NCBI GenBank assembly: GCA_032718475.1
Contig: JAUCBJ010008002.1
Span: forward strand, 1 to 45,054
DNA length: 45,054 bases
Source of the DNA: Nemertoderma westbladi
Lineage: Eukaryota; Xenacoelomorpha; Nemertodermatida; Nemertodermatidae
Direction: 5' to 3'
Below, piece after piece: positions 30,447 through 40,996 of the stretch (position 1 is its first letter; every line of letters begins with the position of its first letter). The translations under genes and the position numbers were made by a program. The notes beneath the pieces are model-generated. The model saw only the letters and a program-made list of their open reading frames with translations, was not told where the DNA came from and searched no databases.

Positions 30447-32346
30447 GTCGATTCGAACTCGGTCAGTGGAAATGGGATTCTTCCAGGTTTCCCGATTCTA
30501 CTACTACTACTAGGTCGAGCGAACTCGGACAGTGGAAATGAGATCCTTCCAGGCTTCCCGATTCTACAACTACTACTAGGTCGAGCGAACTCGGATAGTG
30601 GAAATGAGATCCTTCCAGGCTTCCCGATTCTCCAACTACTACTAGGTCGAGCGAACTCGGACAGTGGAAATGAGATCCTTCCAGGCTTCCCGATTCTCCA
30701 ACTACTACTAGGTCGAGCGAACTCGGTCAGTGGAAATGAGATCCTTCCAGGCTTCCCGATTCTCCAACTACTACTAGGTCGAGCGAACTCGGACAGTGGA
30801 AATGAGATCCTTCCAGGCTTCCCGATTCTACTACTACTACTAGGTCGAGCGAACTCGGACAGTGGAAATGAGATCCTTCCAGGCTTCCCGATTCTCCAAC
30901 TACTACTAGGTCGAGCGAACTCGGACAGTGGAAATGAGATCCTTCCAGGCTTCCCGATTCTACTACTACTACTAGGTCGAGCAAACTCGGATAGTGGAAA
31001 TGAGATCCTTCCAGGCTTCCCGATTCTACTACTACTACTAGGTCGAGCGAACTCGGACAGTGGAAATGAGATCCTTCCAGGCTTCCCGATTCTCCAACTA
31101 CTACTAGGTCGAGCAAACTCGGATAGTGGAAATGGGATCCTTCCAGGCTTCTCGATTCTCCAACTACTACTAGGTCGAGCGAACTCGGACAGTGGAATGA
31201 GATCCTTCCAGGCTTCCCGATTCTACAACTACTACTACTAGGTCGAGCGAACTCGGACAGTGGAAATGAGATCCTTCCAGGCTTCCCGATTCTCCAACTA
31301 CTACTAGGTCGAGCGAACTCGGACAGTGGAAATGAGATCCTTCCAGGCTTCCCGATTCTCCAACTACTACTAGGTCGAGCGAACTCGGACAGTGGAAATG
31401 AGATCCTTCCAGGCTTCCCGATTCTCCAACTACTACTAGGTCGAGCGAACTCGGACAGTGGAAATGAGATCCTTCCAGGCTTCCCGATTCTACTACTACT
31501 ACTAGGTCGAGCGAACTCGGACAGTGGAAATGAGATCCTTCCAGGCTTCCCGATTCTCCAACTACTACTAGGTCGAGCAAACTCGGATAGTGGAAATGAG
31601 ATCCTTCCAGGCTTCCCGATTCTACAACTACTACTAGGTCGAGCGAACTCGGACAGTGGAAATGAGATCCTTCCAGGCTTCTCGATTCTCCAACTACTAC
31701 TAGGTCGAGCGAACCTGGACAGTGGAAATGAGATCCTTCCAGGCTTCCCGATTCTCCAACTACTACTAGGTCGAGCAAACTCGGACAGTGGAAGTGAGAT
31801 CCTTCCAGGCTTCCCGACTCTACTACTACTACTACGTCGAGCGAACTCGGACAGTGGAAATGAGATCCTTCCAGGCTTCCCGATTCTACAACTACTACTA
31901 GGTCGAGCGAACTCGGATAGTGGAAATGAGATCCTTCCAAGCTTCCCGATTCTCCAACTACTACTAGGTCGAGCGAACTCGGACAGTGGAAATGAGATCC
32001 TTCCAGGCTTCCCGATTCTCCAACTACTACTAGGTCGAGCGAACTCGGGCAGTGGAAATGAGATCCTTCCAGGCTTCCCGATTTTCCAACTACTAGGTCG
32101 ATCGAACTCGGACAGTGGAAATGAGATCCTTCCAGGCTTCCCGATTCTCCACCTACTACTAGGTCGAGCGAACTCGGACAGTGGAAATGAGATCCTTCCA
32201 GGCTTCCCGATTCTCCAACTACTACTTGGTCGAGCGAACTCGGACAGTGGAAATGAGATCCTTTCAGGCTTCCCGATTCTCCAACTACTACTAGGTCGAG
32301 CGAACTCGGACAGTGGAAATGAGATCCTTCCAGGCTTCCCGATTCT
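30447..32346 (-). repeat. Tandem array of 66-bp units derived from a LINE 3' end
   Basis: About 29 head-to-tail units. Each reads, on the plus strand, AGGTCGAGCGAACTCGGACA, then GTGGAAATGAGATCC, then TTCCAGGCTTCCCGATTCT, plus 2-5 CTA triplets. On the minus strand each unit corresponds to the last ~19 codons and the TAG-rich tail of LINE-C (the same unit occurs twice at that element's true 3' end, 33798-33935). Because 66 is divisible by three and changes in CTA number also are, long frames stay open in the array (31170-32399 and 30727-31116); they are not genes. Confidence 0.93.
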
Positions 32347-32358
32347 CTAATACTAACA

Positions 32359-32414
32359 AATACTAATGTCTTTTTTGCTACTCTCTTTCCATGATGCAAG
32401 GTACTGGTACTGGT
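32359..32414 (-). mobile_element. Small LINE-C internal fragment beside the array
   Basis: The phrase CTTTTTTGCTACTCTCTTTC followed by CATGATGCAAGGTACTGG matches LINE-C around 34393-34440 (coding for the YLGSWIESSKKD region). It is in the same orientation as the array, so the array sits where the rest of the LINE-C 3' portion should be. Confidence 0.65.
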
Positions 32415-32483
32415 ACTTTAGAATGCTAATCTATTTATATTTTAAATTTTATTAAACCTTATTTTATCATTGAGCTGGAAGTA

Positions 32484-32712
32484 TTAGTAACTTGTTGTTG
32501 AGATAAGCAGAAAACCTTTCAGATAGCCTTTAGAGCCTTGGTAGATATCCTTTCTGCCCTTCGGTCTATTCGATTCTGAGACGGCAGAATTCCTAAAGGA
32601 GGTGGGAAACAAGTGGAGCCGCGTTTGCATCGGTTCCTCCATCCAAGTCTCATCATTGCCACCCGTATCAACTCCATCCTCGGCATCTTGCAGGCCTGTA
32701 TCCACCTTTTAC
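32484..32712 (-). CDS. Possible terminal exon of an unknown gene
   Basis: A 73-codon frame (32705-32484), preceded on the minus strand by a possible acceptor (GTACTGTAAAAG then GTGGATAC, exon start ~32712). The peptide is polar (MDTGLQDAEDGVDTGGNDET) with no domain I recognise. Composition is richer in GC than the surroundings, which is why it stands out. It could equally be a fragment of an unrecognised repeat. Confidence 0.2.
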
Positions 32713-32799
32713 AGTACCAGTACAAATAAAACCCTACGCATCGCACTTTTATTAAATAATTTTAGTAATATCAACGAAAAAAAAATATTGATGTGAGCC

Positions 32800-33440
32800 T
32801 GTAAGGGCTCTTATATTTTGTTCCAGAATGACCGTACACAATTTACAGACAATATTGAAATATACAGTAGTTCACAAAACAAATTAAAATATAATTCACC
32901 TTGAGAGCATTTCAAATTTGTTTGTATGTTCTGCAATTTTTTTGTGTGCTATTATGTTTAAGTGCCCTGGCAGGAACTGACAGTAGCGGTAGCGGTAGCT
33001 AGTAATGCCGGTTCCTGCCGTCGGTCAATCAGGGGTGGGTGGGGGAGGGGGGGAGGGGGGGGGGGGAATTTCAAGGGATGCCGCCAGCCACTACTAAGTT
33101 AAATTCTGCTATATCCATAACCATAACCAATAGTTGTATTCCAACTATTTTTTACCTGTGATATCTGTTGTAAATAATTAAATTCTTATTTTTTGGAAGA
33201 TTAGGTTTGATATTTATTTGTATTTAATTTATATCATTTTTGTTTTTACTGTAGTTCATTAATTAATAAATTGAAACTGAAAAGATTAGGCAAAAATATT
33301 ATTTCATTTTAGACAACAAACATAATGTATTAATAATATGGTAGACCTATATATATATATATGGTTTATTGACTGAATAATTATACAAATTAACAGAAAT
33401 TATACAGGAATAATCAAAAACACAATTATAGTAGATTATT
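32800..33440. other. AT-rich non-coding stretch with a G-rich tract
   Basis: No gene recognised. It includes a G-rich run at 33031-33066 (GGGGTGGGTGGGGGAGGGG and continuing), which has the pattern of a G-quadruplex, and a (TA)n run near 33350. Confidence 0.6.
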
Positions 33441-33559
33441 ATATGGCACAGCACAGGTATAATTATTTCGGTGCAGTCCTTTATGCAAGTAACTCCTACA
33501 TTATGACAAAACTACTGCATATAGTAAAATTGAATAGCACAATTAAATATTATAATGGC

Positions 33560-33735
33560 AAATTACTTAAAACCTACTTAAAATATCAGAAACAACTTAA
33601 CATTCTATCGTCTTCAAACAGATCTTGCACATTCGAAAAAGATATGGTATTCTTGTATTTTGAGCGCAGGTCTACAGTAAGAGGTCAATGTAGCAGTACG
33701 TGCGATTCATCCTGTACCGACAAGTTGTCATGAAG
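33560..33735 (-). pseudogene. Relic LINE C-terminal domain
   Basis: Read on the minus strand, one frame gives DESHVLLH, then a stop in place of the expected Cys, then PLTVDLRSKY and later NVQDLFEDDRMLSCF. This pattern (E-x-H-x-L-L-x-C-P-L-Y-x-x-x-R) is typical of the C-terminal Cys/His motif of many LINE ORFs and its trailing helices. It is short, broken and only suggestive. The plus-strand frame at 33443-33733 is an antisense shadow. Confidence 0.4.
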
Positions 33736-33874
33736 GCATGCGGCTCCATCGGCCTTTTACAATTTTTAAATTATGGGACGATAGGCGTAGTCTAGTATAC
33801 TACTACTACTAGGTCGAGCGAACTCGGACAGTGGAAATGAGATCCTTCCAGGCTTCCCGATTCTCCAACTACTA

Positions 33875-34162
33875 CTAGGTCGAGCGAACTCGGACAGTGG
33901 AAATGAGATCCTTCCAGGCTTCCCGATTCTCCATAGTTGTCGCAATCTCGTTTCTCCCAAGTTCAGTATACCTTTCAAGTTGATCTATATATGTTATGGC
34001 AGGTCGTCCACGACTACGCTTTCCATGAGTTGGTTGCCAGAGAAGTAGATCTGGTATGACCTCGACTTTATTTCGCCAGCAGTGCCCACTGAATCTTAAT
34101 CTGCGTCCACGGAGGGTGGTTGATACAGGTGGTATTGTACCATAAAGCTCGGCGTTTGTCAT
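33875..34162 (-). CDS. LINE-C C-terminal domain
   Basis: The 95-codon frame begins TNAELYGTIPPVSTTLRGRR and contains RLRFSGHCWRNK and GKRSRGRPAITYIDQL. This is the C-terminal region common to RTE-like elements, with a His/Cys motif. It ends ENREAWKDLISTVRVRST, exactly the codons amplified in the 66-bp array. The upstream RT is in another frame, so this frame's Met is internal. Confidence 0.85.
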   Translation of the reverse strand: MTNAELYGTIPPVSTTLRGRRLRFSGHCWRNKVEVIPDLLLWQPTHGKRSRGRPAITYIDQLERYTELGRNEIATTMENREAWKDLISTVRVRST

Positions 34163-34256
34163 GTGTTGTCTCCAGCTGATGTTTAGGGCTGCCCTTAGTA
34201 GTCTTGTGTAGCAACCATCAATTCGTTGTTCAAGTGATTTAGTCAGTGTCCAGGTT

Positions 34257-34991
34257 TTACTCCCATATAAAAATACACCTTTTTTCCACTGTGGCTCGAA
34301 AGAACTTAGTCTTCAGGTGCCTGGAGAGATCTGATTTCCAGATGGAATCCATTTTTGATAGAGGTACCCAAGCCTTTGCTTTCCAATCTTCTATGTCCTT
34401 TTTGCTACTCTCTATCCATGATCCAAGGTACTGGAAGTCGTCGACCTTCCTTAGTTGATTATTATCAATGGTTGTCAAGTTTCCATCAACATTAAAGGTT
34501 ATGAATTTGGTCTTGGTAGCATTTATATGCAATGCAAATTGTATGTATTTAATTCCAAACATATGGAGTAAAATGAACAACATGGTTATTAAAAGTTTTA
34601 CAAAATAAATAAAATAATATATAAAATATTGTGCTATTAAAAACTCATTTATATGCAATCCAACCTCCTTAGCAGCCCTCTCCACTTTATTTAGTAGAAG
34701 CTGTGCATCTGCTAGCGTATTAGAGAGCAGGGCGATGTCATCCGCAAAGTCGGTGTCTGTGACTGTAGTTGCTGGATATCTACTACTTCTGCGTTCTTGA
34801 AGTGTCAATCCCAGATCTTCACCCTTTGTGGCCGTCCTCATTGCGTAATCCAGCACAATTACAAATAGTAATGGTGCTAATGTGTCACCTTGCAGTACGC
34901 CAGCCAGGATTGAGAAAAAACTCAGTTTCACCATCTGGTGAGAGTACCTGTGCTTCTGTGTCACAATATAACAATCCAATGCCAGCAACAA
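34257..34991 (-). pseudogene. LINE-C reverse transcriptase, palm to thumb
   Basis: Frame with LAGVLQGDTLAPLLFVIVLDY (motif B), TDFADDIALLSN (motif C with FADD) and KEVGLHIN, then an unrelated hydrophobic stretch produced by a 112-bp AT-rich insertion. The frame then resumes with INATKTKFITFN (motif D) and FQYLGSWIESSKKD. Insertion plus its 14-bp target duplication is 126 bp, a multiple of three, so the frame survives. The first ~25 codons are out-of-frame filler before a frameshift near 34915. Confidence 0.85.
34534..34645. mobile_element. 112-bp AT-rich insertion with 14-bp target duplication
   Basis: The phrase CATTTATATGCAAT is present at 34520-34533 and again at 34646-34659, and removing one copy plus the intervening 112 bp restores the LINE-C motif D region. 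The insert is about 75% A+T and contains no recognised family; target-duplication length is typical of LINE-mediated retrotransposition. Confidence 0.8.
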
Positions 34992-35463
34992 TTACTTCTG
35001 GTATTCCATAAGCTCTTAGGATTTCAAGCATTTTACCTCTATGGATGGAGTCGAATGCCTTCTTGAATTCCACAAAAGTCATGACTGCGGGGAGATTCTT
35101 TGACTTAATTCCTTCAATCAGTCTCCGTAGTGCAAGTATCTGAGCTATTGTTGATCTACTTGGTCGAAATCCGTTTTGGCTCTTACGCAGTAGTTTCTCT
35201 ATGTGAGGCATAATCCTATATAGAATCATTTTATTGTATATTTTGGCAGCTACCACAAGCAGACAGATCCCACGATAGTTTGTTGGTATGCCGAGGTCTC
35301 CTTTCTTGGGGAGAGGCTTTAGTTGACCTTTAGTCCAAATTGGTGGTGGCTTTTCCCCTTTTAACATCCGGTTGCAAACATTCAATAATGGTCTGTTTAG
35401 CACTCCGGTTTTCCATACCTCCGCTGGGATTTCATCTAATCCACTTGCTTTATAATTGGACAT
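34885..35463 (-). pseudogene. LINE-C reverse transcriptase, fingers and motif A
   Basis: Contains NYKASGLDEIPAEVWK, LKPLPKKGD, YRGICLLVVAAKIYNKM, NGFRPSRST and MTFVEFKKAFDSIHR. The last is motif A, where the catalytic aspartate is normally in 'VDF'; here it reads VEF, an Asp-to-Glu change that should abolish polymerisation. The final ~12 residues are out of frame with motif B, so a frameshift lies near 34915. Confidence 0.85.
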
Positions 35464-35565
35464 GCTTTTAATGCTTCTTTGGAGTTCGGCAGGTGTGAAG
35501 TCCCCTGTTTCTATAGGTAGTGTGAAGTCCCCAGTCCCCTGTTTCTATAGGTAGTGTCTTGTCAT

Positions 35566-36062
35566 ATATTTTTCTCGTAAGGTTTTAGTCTAGTATAGAC
35601 TATACGTATACCGTCCGGAATATAAATGTGTTTCTGAAAATATATCGCATGTGGCCATGTGGGCATAGTTTGGGGTTAACGTTTCATATTTCGTTGCCGT
35701 TACAGGCTTACTTGAAATATACACACACGGTTTATCAGGTAATGACCCCCGGTATTTCCTACCTTACATACCTCTAATACATAGTGCACCGGTAAATTCA
35801 AATCAGAACTATCTTGCATCTACATGCTAAAAATACGTTCCTACGCTTTACAATTAACTCATTTTATGTATGGGAAACCTCCTCCAAACAAAGCTCATTG
35901 GGCGTCTGCATCCTCACCGATAACAATAACTTTATCATCTTATAGTATAGGCCTACAGTCTCAATACACTTTACATTATTTGTCAACCATGTTTCGGAAG
36001 CATATAATAATGACGCGAGTACGCTAGGCTTCAAATACAAAGGGAAGGTTTGGGTTACTCGC
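35566..36062. other. Non-coding stretch
   Basis: No convincing coding frame or repeat recognised between LINE-C and the small LINE insertion. Confidence 0.5.
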
Positions 36063-36158
36063 ACAAAATATGATACTACTACTACTACTAGGATCGGCAT
36101 GCTGCATTGCAGCTGCATTTTTAAGAATGCTGTGCCGGCTTGTCAACAAAATATGATA
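36063..36158 (-). mobile_element. Severely truncated LINE-A-family insertion with 13-bp target duplication
   Basis: Only the last ~70 bp of LINE-A is present (TAG-type tail, GATCGGCATGCTGCATTGCA region, ending TTGTCAACAAAAT on the plus strand). It is flanked by the 13-bp duplication ACAAAATATGATA at 36063-36075 and 36146-36158. The truncation point overlaps the target by about 6-8 nt of microhomology (ACAAAAT), as expected when target-primed synthesis aborts and joins by microhomology. Confidence 0.9.
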
Positions 36159-37390
36159 AGTTTATTTAGGGTATCTAAACACTTTCTAAACGACTATCTA
36201 AACGTTAAAATTTTATTTTTTGATGTCTAACGGGCCGGGTCGTTAAAAACCGGCCCGTGTCCATCGCTGACACGGCCATGGCCCCCAATGTTCTGAACCA
36301 TGAATCCTAACAAATTATTTGCACCAGCCAATTAAAAACAATTGTATAAAATATCCAATAGCAGACATATGACATATACCCAATCGTAAATAAATATGTA
36401 TATAATTGTGGATAATTATTGAATATATCACATTTCTCAACTCACCTCCCTGATTTGTTGACTTTTCTTAGAATGTATCCCCTGTTCTTCAGTTAGACTT
36501 ACAAAGAAACCCAATAAGCCAATCAGAAACCAGCTAAAATACATATTGATTGTTTACTTAAATATGCAAACCACATGGGGTAAGGCGAGTATATACTTAT
36601 ATAAAGGCGAGTAAATGCATTGTCGAGACTCACACCTACATGAATTAAACTTTAAATCTAACATGAACCAGGACTCAGAATAGACTACTATAGATTTTAT
36701 TCGGAAGTCTAACCAGGTCATTTATACTCTACAGCTACGGATGCAGGGTGCAATTGGCCTGCTTCCAATATTCACGCTAATTATCAATTAAGGGGAAGGA
36801 GCCGGTTGCAATGTTATGTAAATCTAATCAAAACAAGAACAGGGAGTCATAGCACAAGTCTGATACACAAAAACTTAATAATGTTCTAATTATTTTATTG
36901 TTAGGTAGGCAGAGTATAAATTTTGTTTGTGGGTGAAACTTTCTCGCGTTCAAAGTTTGGTGTGTATGACTTGTGTACTTGGTTTGTCGGTCTGACTTTA
37001 CAACATATCATTGAGTGTTTGTTTAGCTGATTATCGCCAAAAATTAAACTGATATCCGCACTATTGACTTCCGCATATTATTTTGATTATAATGTCACTG
37101 TAAATCGAATACAATCACTTTTCAAGTAAGATTGATTAATATTATAGTTTTCGCGCAAGAATTAAGGGTACTATAACATCATATCTATTTCTTTATTACG
37201 AAGCGCTACTATTCTGAAACTTTAACACAATGATCTGTGATCTTTTACTATGATCACTGATGACTTGTTTATTACCCAACGGGCATAATATTGATAAAAT
37301 TTAATTTAATTACACACAAACATTAATAAATAAAATTAAATACAAAATAGGTCTAGTGGAGGGATTTGTTGGCACAAGCTAAAAATTTTA
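36159..37390. other. AT-rich non-coding DNA
   Basis: More than 1.2 kb in which I see no reliable reading frame, tRNA-like promoter or repeat. Confidence 0.5.
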
Positions 37391-37391
37391 A

Positions 37392-38160
37392 TTAAATAGA
37401 ATAAAATAATGTAAATTTTCTTAACGGGTACTGATCAGTCAGCTGGGTAGGGCTTCTAAATAAAATGTAAGGGCAAGGGTACGTTGTGCTCTGGTATTTG
37501 TGGGCACAGTAGGGCATGACAATTGGCGGTGGCATCAGCTTTGCCACATAAGCGGCAAACGCACGGGCTATCTGTTCTCCAACACTTTGAGGTGGCGCAG
37601 AGACGATGGTGAAATCCATTTAATAAGTATTGCGCGGCAACGCGGCGCCGTCGTCAAGTCAGATTGGCCAGGGATATGTCGGCGGTTGATGGGCGGTCCA
37701 CTGCAGCGAGGATTTTTGACGTGGATGCGTATTTACTTAGGCCACTCCAGAGTTTCCAGTAAAAACCACGCACCTTTATAACGTGGCTTAAATGAAGAAG
37801 TTTGTCGTTTGAGAGGAATTCAAAGGTTGAGCACCCCCGTAGGTGGTGGCGGGAATTATTACTAAAGACCACAGTTTGGATGCGGTTCTCATGGAGACTG
37901 TATGTAGATTCGCCAAGGACGCTAGACGCATACAGGAGGCAATAGCGCGGGCCTGGAGATGTGAATAATGCCCTGATGGCTTATTCGGGGTAGACAATAC
38001 CACGCCAAGGTAGTTCAATTTATTAACAAATAATAATTGGTGACCATTGTACATAAGTTTATCGTCATGGGATAGACGCCCGCCTATTCAAAATTTTACG
38101 ACCTTTGTCTTGGTGAGATTGACCTAAAGGTCGTTAACCTAATGGTCGTTAACTATGTAT
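37392..38160 (-). pseudogene. LINE-E relic: RT thumb to C-terminal CCHC region
   Basis: On the minus strand, around 38150 the sequence reads VNLTKTKVVKF (motif D). After a stop it gives LNYLGVVLS (thumb) and a helical region (SHLQARAIASCMRL, TASKLWSLVIIPATTYG; frame 38054-37788). A shifted frame (37872-37654) carries CSTFEFLSNDKLLHLSHVIK. Near 37550-37510 another frame reads CRLCGKADATANCHALLC, like the C-terminal Cys/His finger of jockey/R2-like LINEs. Several frameshifts and stops make it a dead remnant of a family distinct from LINE-A and LINE-C. Confidence 0.6.
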
Positions 38161-39780
38161 GAAATGACTGTGAAATGAAATTAACTGATCTTTACTATGA
38201 AAACTGAGTATGGATAACTTGGCAAACCATATTGTTCGAAAAATATGGCATGTTTGGATCTTGTCGTTTTTGTCAAAAATGTTATACTTTTTCAGGCTTT
38301 TATTTGTAAAATATCCCATAAAGAAGAATTAGTAATACCACCTCGGTGGAAGTTCCACCCTCGGTACCCTCGGTTGGTCCACGAGTTTGGCACAATGGTC
38401 ATATAGACCATAATATATAAAAATTTCAGCATGAAATTATTATTTTTGAAAAATTTATAGGGGCTTTATTATGTTCGGACTGCATTTTGCGCAAAATATA
38501 TTTTGAGTATCTAGAACATTCCAAATTGCCAAGATTTACGATTTCATTATTAGATTGAAGCCCTAAATCTAAATGTTTAATGAAAATTCAATGAAAAATA
38601 AAAAAAATGGGCCATTTAGTAGTAGGGAAGTAGCCTAGTAGGGAATTTAGTGATGACAATTTAAAAATCGACAAACTAAAAAAAGGTTATTTTATACAGA
38701 GAGAGATAAATATCAGCCATTAATACTGTTGTCGAAAAGTGCTGTTATATGGTGAAAAAATCATTCAATGGTGAAAACCGATGTCACCACATGAAAGCCC
38801 TTCTAGCAAACTACAAAAATAGAAAAATTCATATTTAAATTTTTTTTTACGATTTCGAATTAATTTACGATTATTTCTGACGTCTACAAATCAGCAGCGC
38901 ATGTCATCAAGTCTACTCACGTCAAGTCAAGTCAAGTCAAGTGAGCTCATATGAGCTCTTATATTTCTTTCCACCAATGTTTATAAGCACAATAAACTGT
39001 ATTAAACTAGTAATATTATATATAGCCGTTACAATAATAAAGATAAACATATATTATTTATCTTTCGACTCTACATTTTAATGAGAAAATAGTCGCATAT
39101 GAAGATCGCTGTAGCGGGAAGCTAGTATTGCGACCTTCTGTAGCTTTTTACAAACATCAATGGGAGGTTGGTACCAATTGAATCCAGATGTGCCCCTTAC
39201 CTGTTACACACCAATTAAATAATTAATATTAAAGTTTGCAAACTATATTGCCTTAATTTATATAATTAAATATTTTTTTTTTTTTTTTTTAATATTATAT
39301 TACATTTTAATTATAATTTATATTTTAGGTTCATTATTAAATAATATCATTATATATAATATAATATATATAATATAATATATATAATATAACCACCACC
39401 ACCAAAATTAAATTTAGTAAGATTTGAATTTAATATAATTAAATATTATTTTAAAATGTTTTTTAAACACATTTTTTAAAATGTGTTAAACAATATAATA
39501 AACTTGTTATTTTCGATATCTTTGTTTGCGGTAGTAATTTTTTATCATGTCATGGTTTATGTACCGGTACAACATACATATAACTACCGACACGTGGTAC
39601 TTACTTATACGAGGTCGTAAAAATAAATACTGTGCGTTAACGTCAAATAAATCTGTATTACTATTACTTTGTTAAAGTATTTGTTGGAATGAAACATGTT
39701 ACCAAATGTACCGTTTGTAATTACTGAACATAACACTAGTTGTTATAGTATCGGAAGACAATAAAAGGACTTCTTCATGT
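38161..39780. other. AT-rich non-coding DNA with simple repeats
   Basis: No gene seen. It contains an (AAGTC)n run at 38926-38944 next to a perfect 16-bp palindrome GAGCTCATATGAGCTC (38943-38958), repeated CTCGGT words at 38340-38380, a T-run near 39273-39290, and a strongly alternating ATATAATATA block at 39345-39390 followed by (CCA)4. Confidence 0.6.
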
Positions 39781-39865
39781 TGGGTCTTATATATCCAAAT
39801 GCTCCCTTTATGAGCTCACTGGATGCAAACCCATCTCAGTTGTTGTCTTCCGGGAGTGCTGTTCG

Positions 39866-40003
39866 ATGGCGAGATCTGTGATATTTACTGCCCGACTTTC
39901 AATAATTTCCCCCAGGCGATCCCAGGATCCGGCTGTCTGGGCCTCCGCTAAACCCAAATCGCAATCCTCGTCAATTCGTCCAGTCGTCGACGTAAGTCGG
40001 ACT
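39866..40003 (+). other. Unassigned GC-richer segment upstream of LINE-B
   Basis: The 46 codons from the ATG at 39866 are in frame with LINE-B but are not LINE sequence (MARSVIFTARLSIISPRRSQ). A strong splice-donor-like GTAAGT lies at about 39990. The segment may be an exon or another repeat; the opposite strand is also open. I cannot assign it. Confidence 0.3.
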
Positions 40004-40996
40004 CTCGGAAAGACCAAATTAAGCCTTCGTGCAAACAAGGGTCTTAAAAAGTCCACCCCACATCATGACTGGTCTACCTTGGTTAAAAACCCCATTATAA
40101 AGGATAACTTTACAATTGAGGTTACAAATAGATATTCCAGTCTCATAAATGAAGAAATGAACCACTGTGAGAAATATACCCAGTTTGCTGCAGCAGTAAA
40201 GTCAGCTGCAAAGAAAACTGTTCCTCTAAAGCCATGGAAGTTGAAGAAGATCCCCTGGGCAGACCAGCGCATTCTAGACCTGCGAGAGGCATTGAACAAA
40301 GCCCAAAGAGAGTATCGTAGCCGACGTACAACTTCTGCAAAAAATGCAGTGAAAGCTTCAGTGAAATCTCTAAACAAGCAATACTCGATTAATAAAGCAA
40401 AGCTTATCAGCGAGCAGGTTGATACTATCAATGCTGCTGACGAAAGCAGGAAATCTGCTGAAGCCTGGCAAGCAATCAACCTGCTCTCTGGAAGAAAAAG
40501 CCGACCAACTGCCAAGGTGAAGGCTGATTCTCCAGCCGACCGCTTGGCAGGCTGGAAGTCTCATTTCGAGAAATTGCTAAATAATGATCGAGAACTGACT
40601 GACGATTTCACTGTAAAGCCTGTGTCACACACAATACTCTCAGACATCCCAATTGGTGACATAACATTCGAAGAGGTCTTAACTGCTTCAAATGACATTA
40701 AAACCAATAGGGCATCTGGTGTTGATGATGTGCCTCCCGAGGTCTTTAAGATCAGAGAATGCCTCCAACTAGCCCACCCTATCCTAGTAGAAATGTACCG
40801 CACTAAGATTGCACCACAAGAACTGAAGACTAATCGGCTAACACCCGTTCCAAAGAAGGGCAACCTCTCCTATTTTGGTTCATATCGTGGAATTAGTCTA
40901 ATCTCAATTGCAGCTAAATTATTCAACAGAATAATGCTGAATCGCATTAGGGATCCTGTAGAAAGACTCTTGCGTGGGAATCAAAATGGGTTTTGA
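39866..40996 (+). pseudogene. LINE-B linker and RT fingers
   Basis: The frame runs 376 codons. Residues ~47-260 are the charged linker (with SIKTNRASG-like KTNRASGVDDVPPEVFKI at ~295) and the RT fingers (LTPVPKKGN, YRGISLISIAAKLFNR). It ends RGNQNGF with the TGA lesion. The following codons stay in the same frame, so this and the next entry were one ORF. The start Met belongs to unrelated flanking DNA. Confidence 0.87.

Larger units (their letters stand above)
33798..35565 (-). mobile_element. LINE-C: 5'-truncated RTE-like element
   Basis: Minus-strand element with a CTA-triplet tail and two 66-bp 3' units (33798-33935), C-terminal domain (34162-33875), RT palm and thumb (34991-34257) and RT fingers (35463-34885). 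Breaks: a frameshift near 34915, another near 34250, and a 112-bp insertion at 34534. Upstream of 35463 a duplicated segment (TGAAGTCCCCTGTTTCTATA twice near 35497 and 35530) marks its ragged 5' end. It belongs to a different family from LINE-A, though both have TAG-type tails. Confidence 0.85.

Noticed and set aside
31170-32399. A 409-codon repetitive protein gene
   Set aside because: It is the antisense reading through 66-bp LINE-derived tandem units that happen to be a multiple of three; no start context or independent gene evidence.
33443-33733. A 96-codon plus-strand gene
   Set aside because: Overlaps a minus-strand LINE relic with family-like residues; the plus frame has no features.
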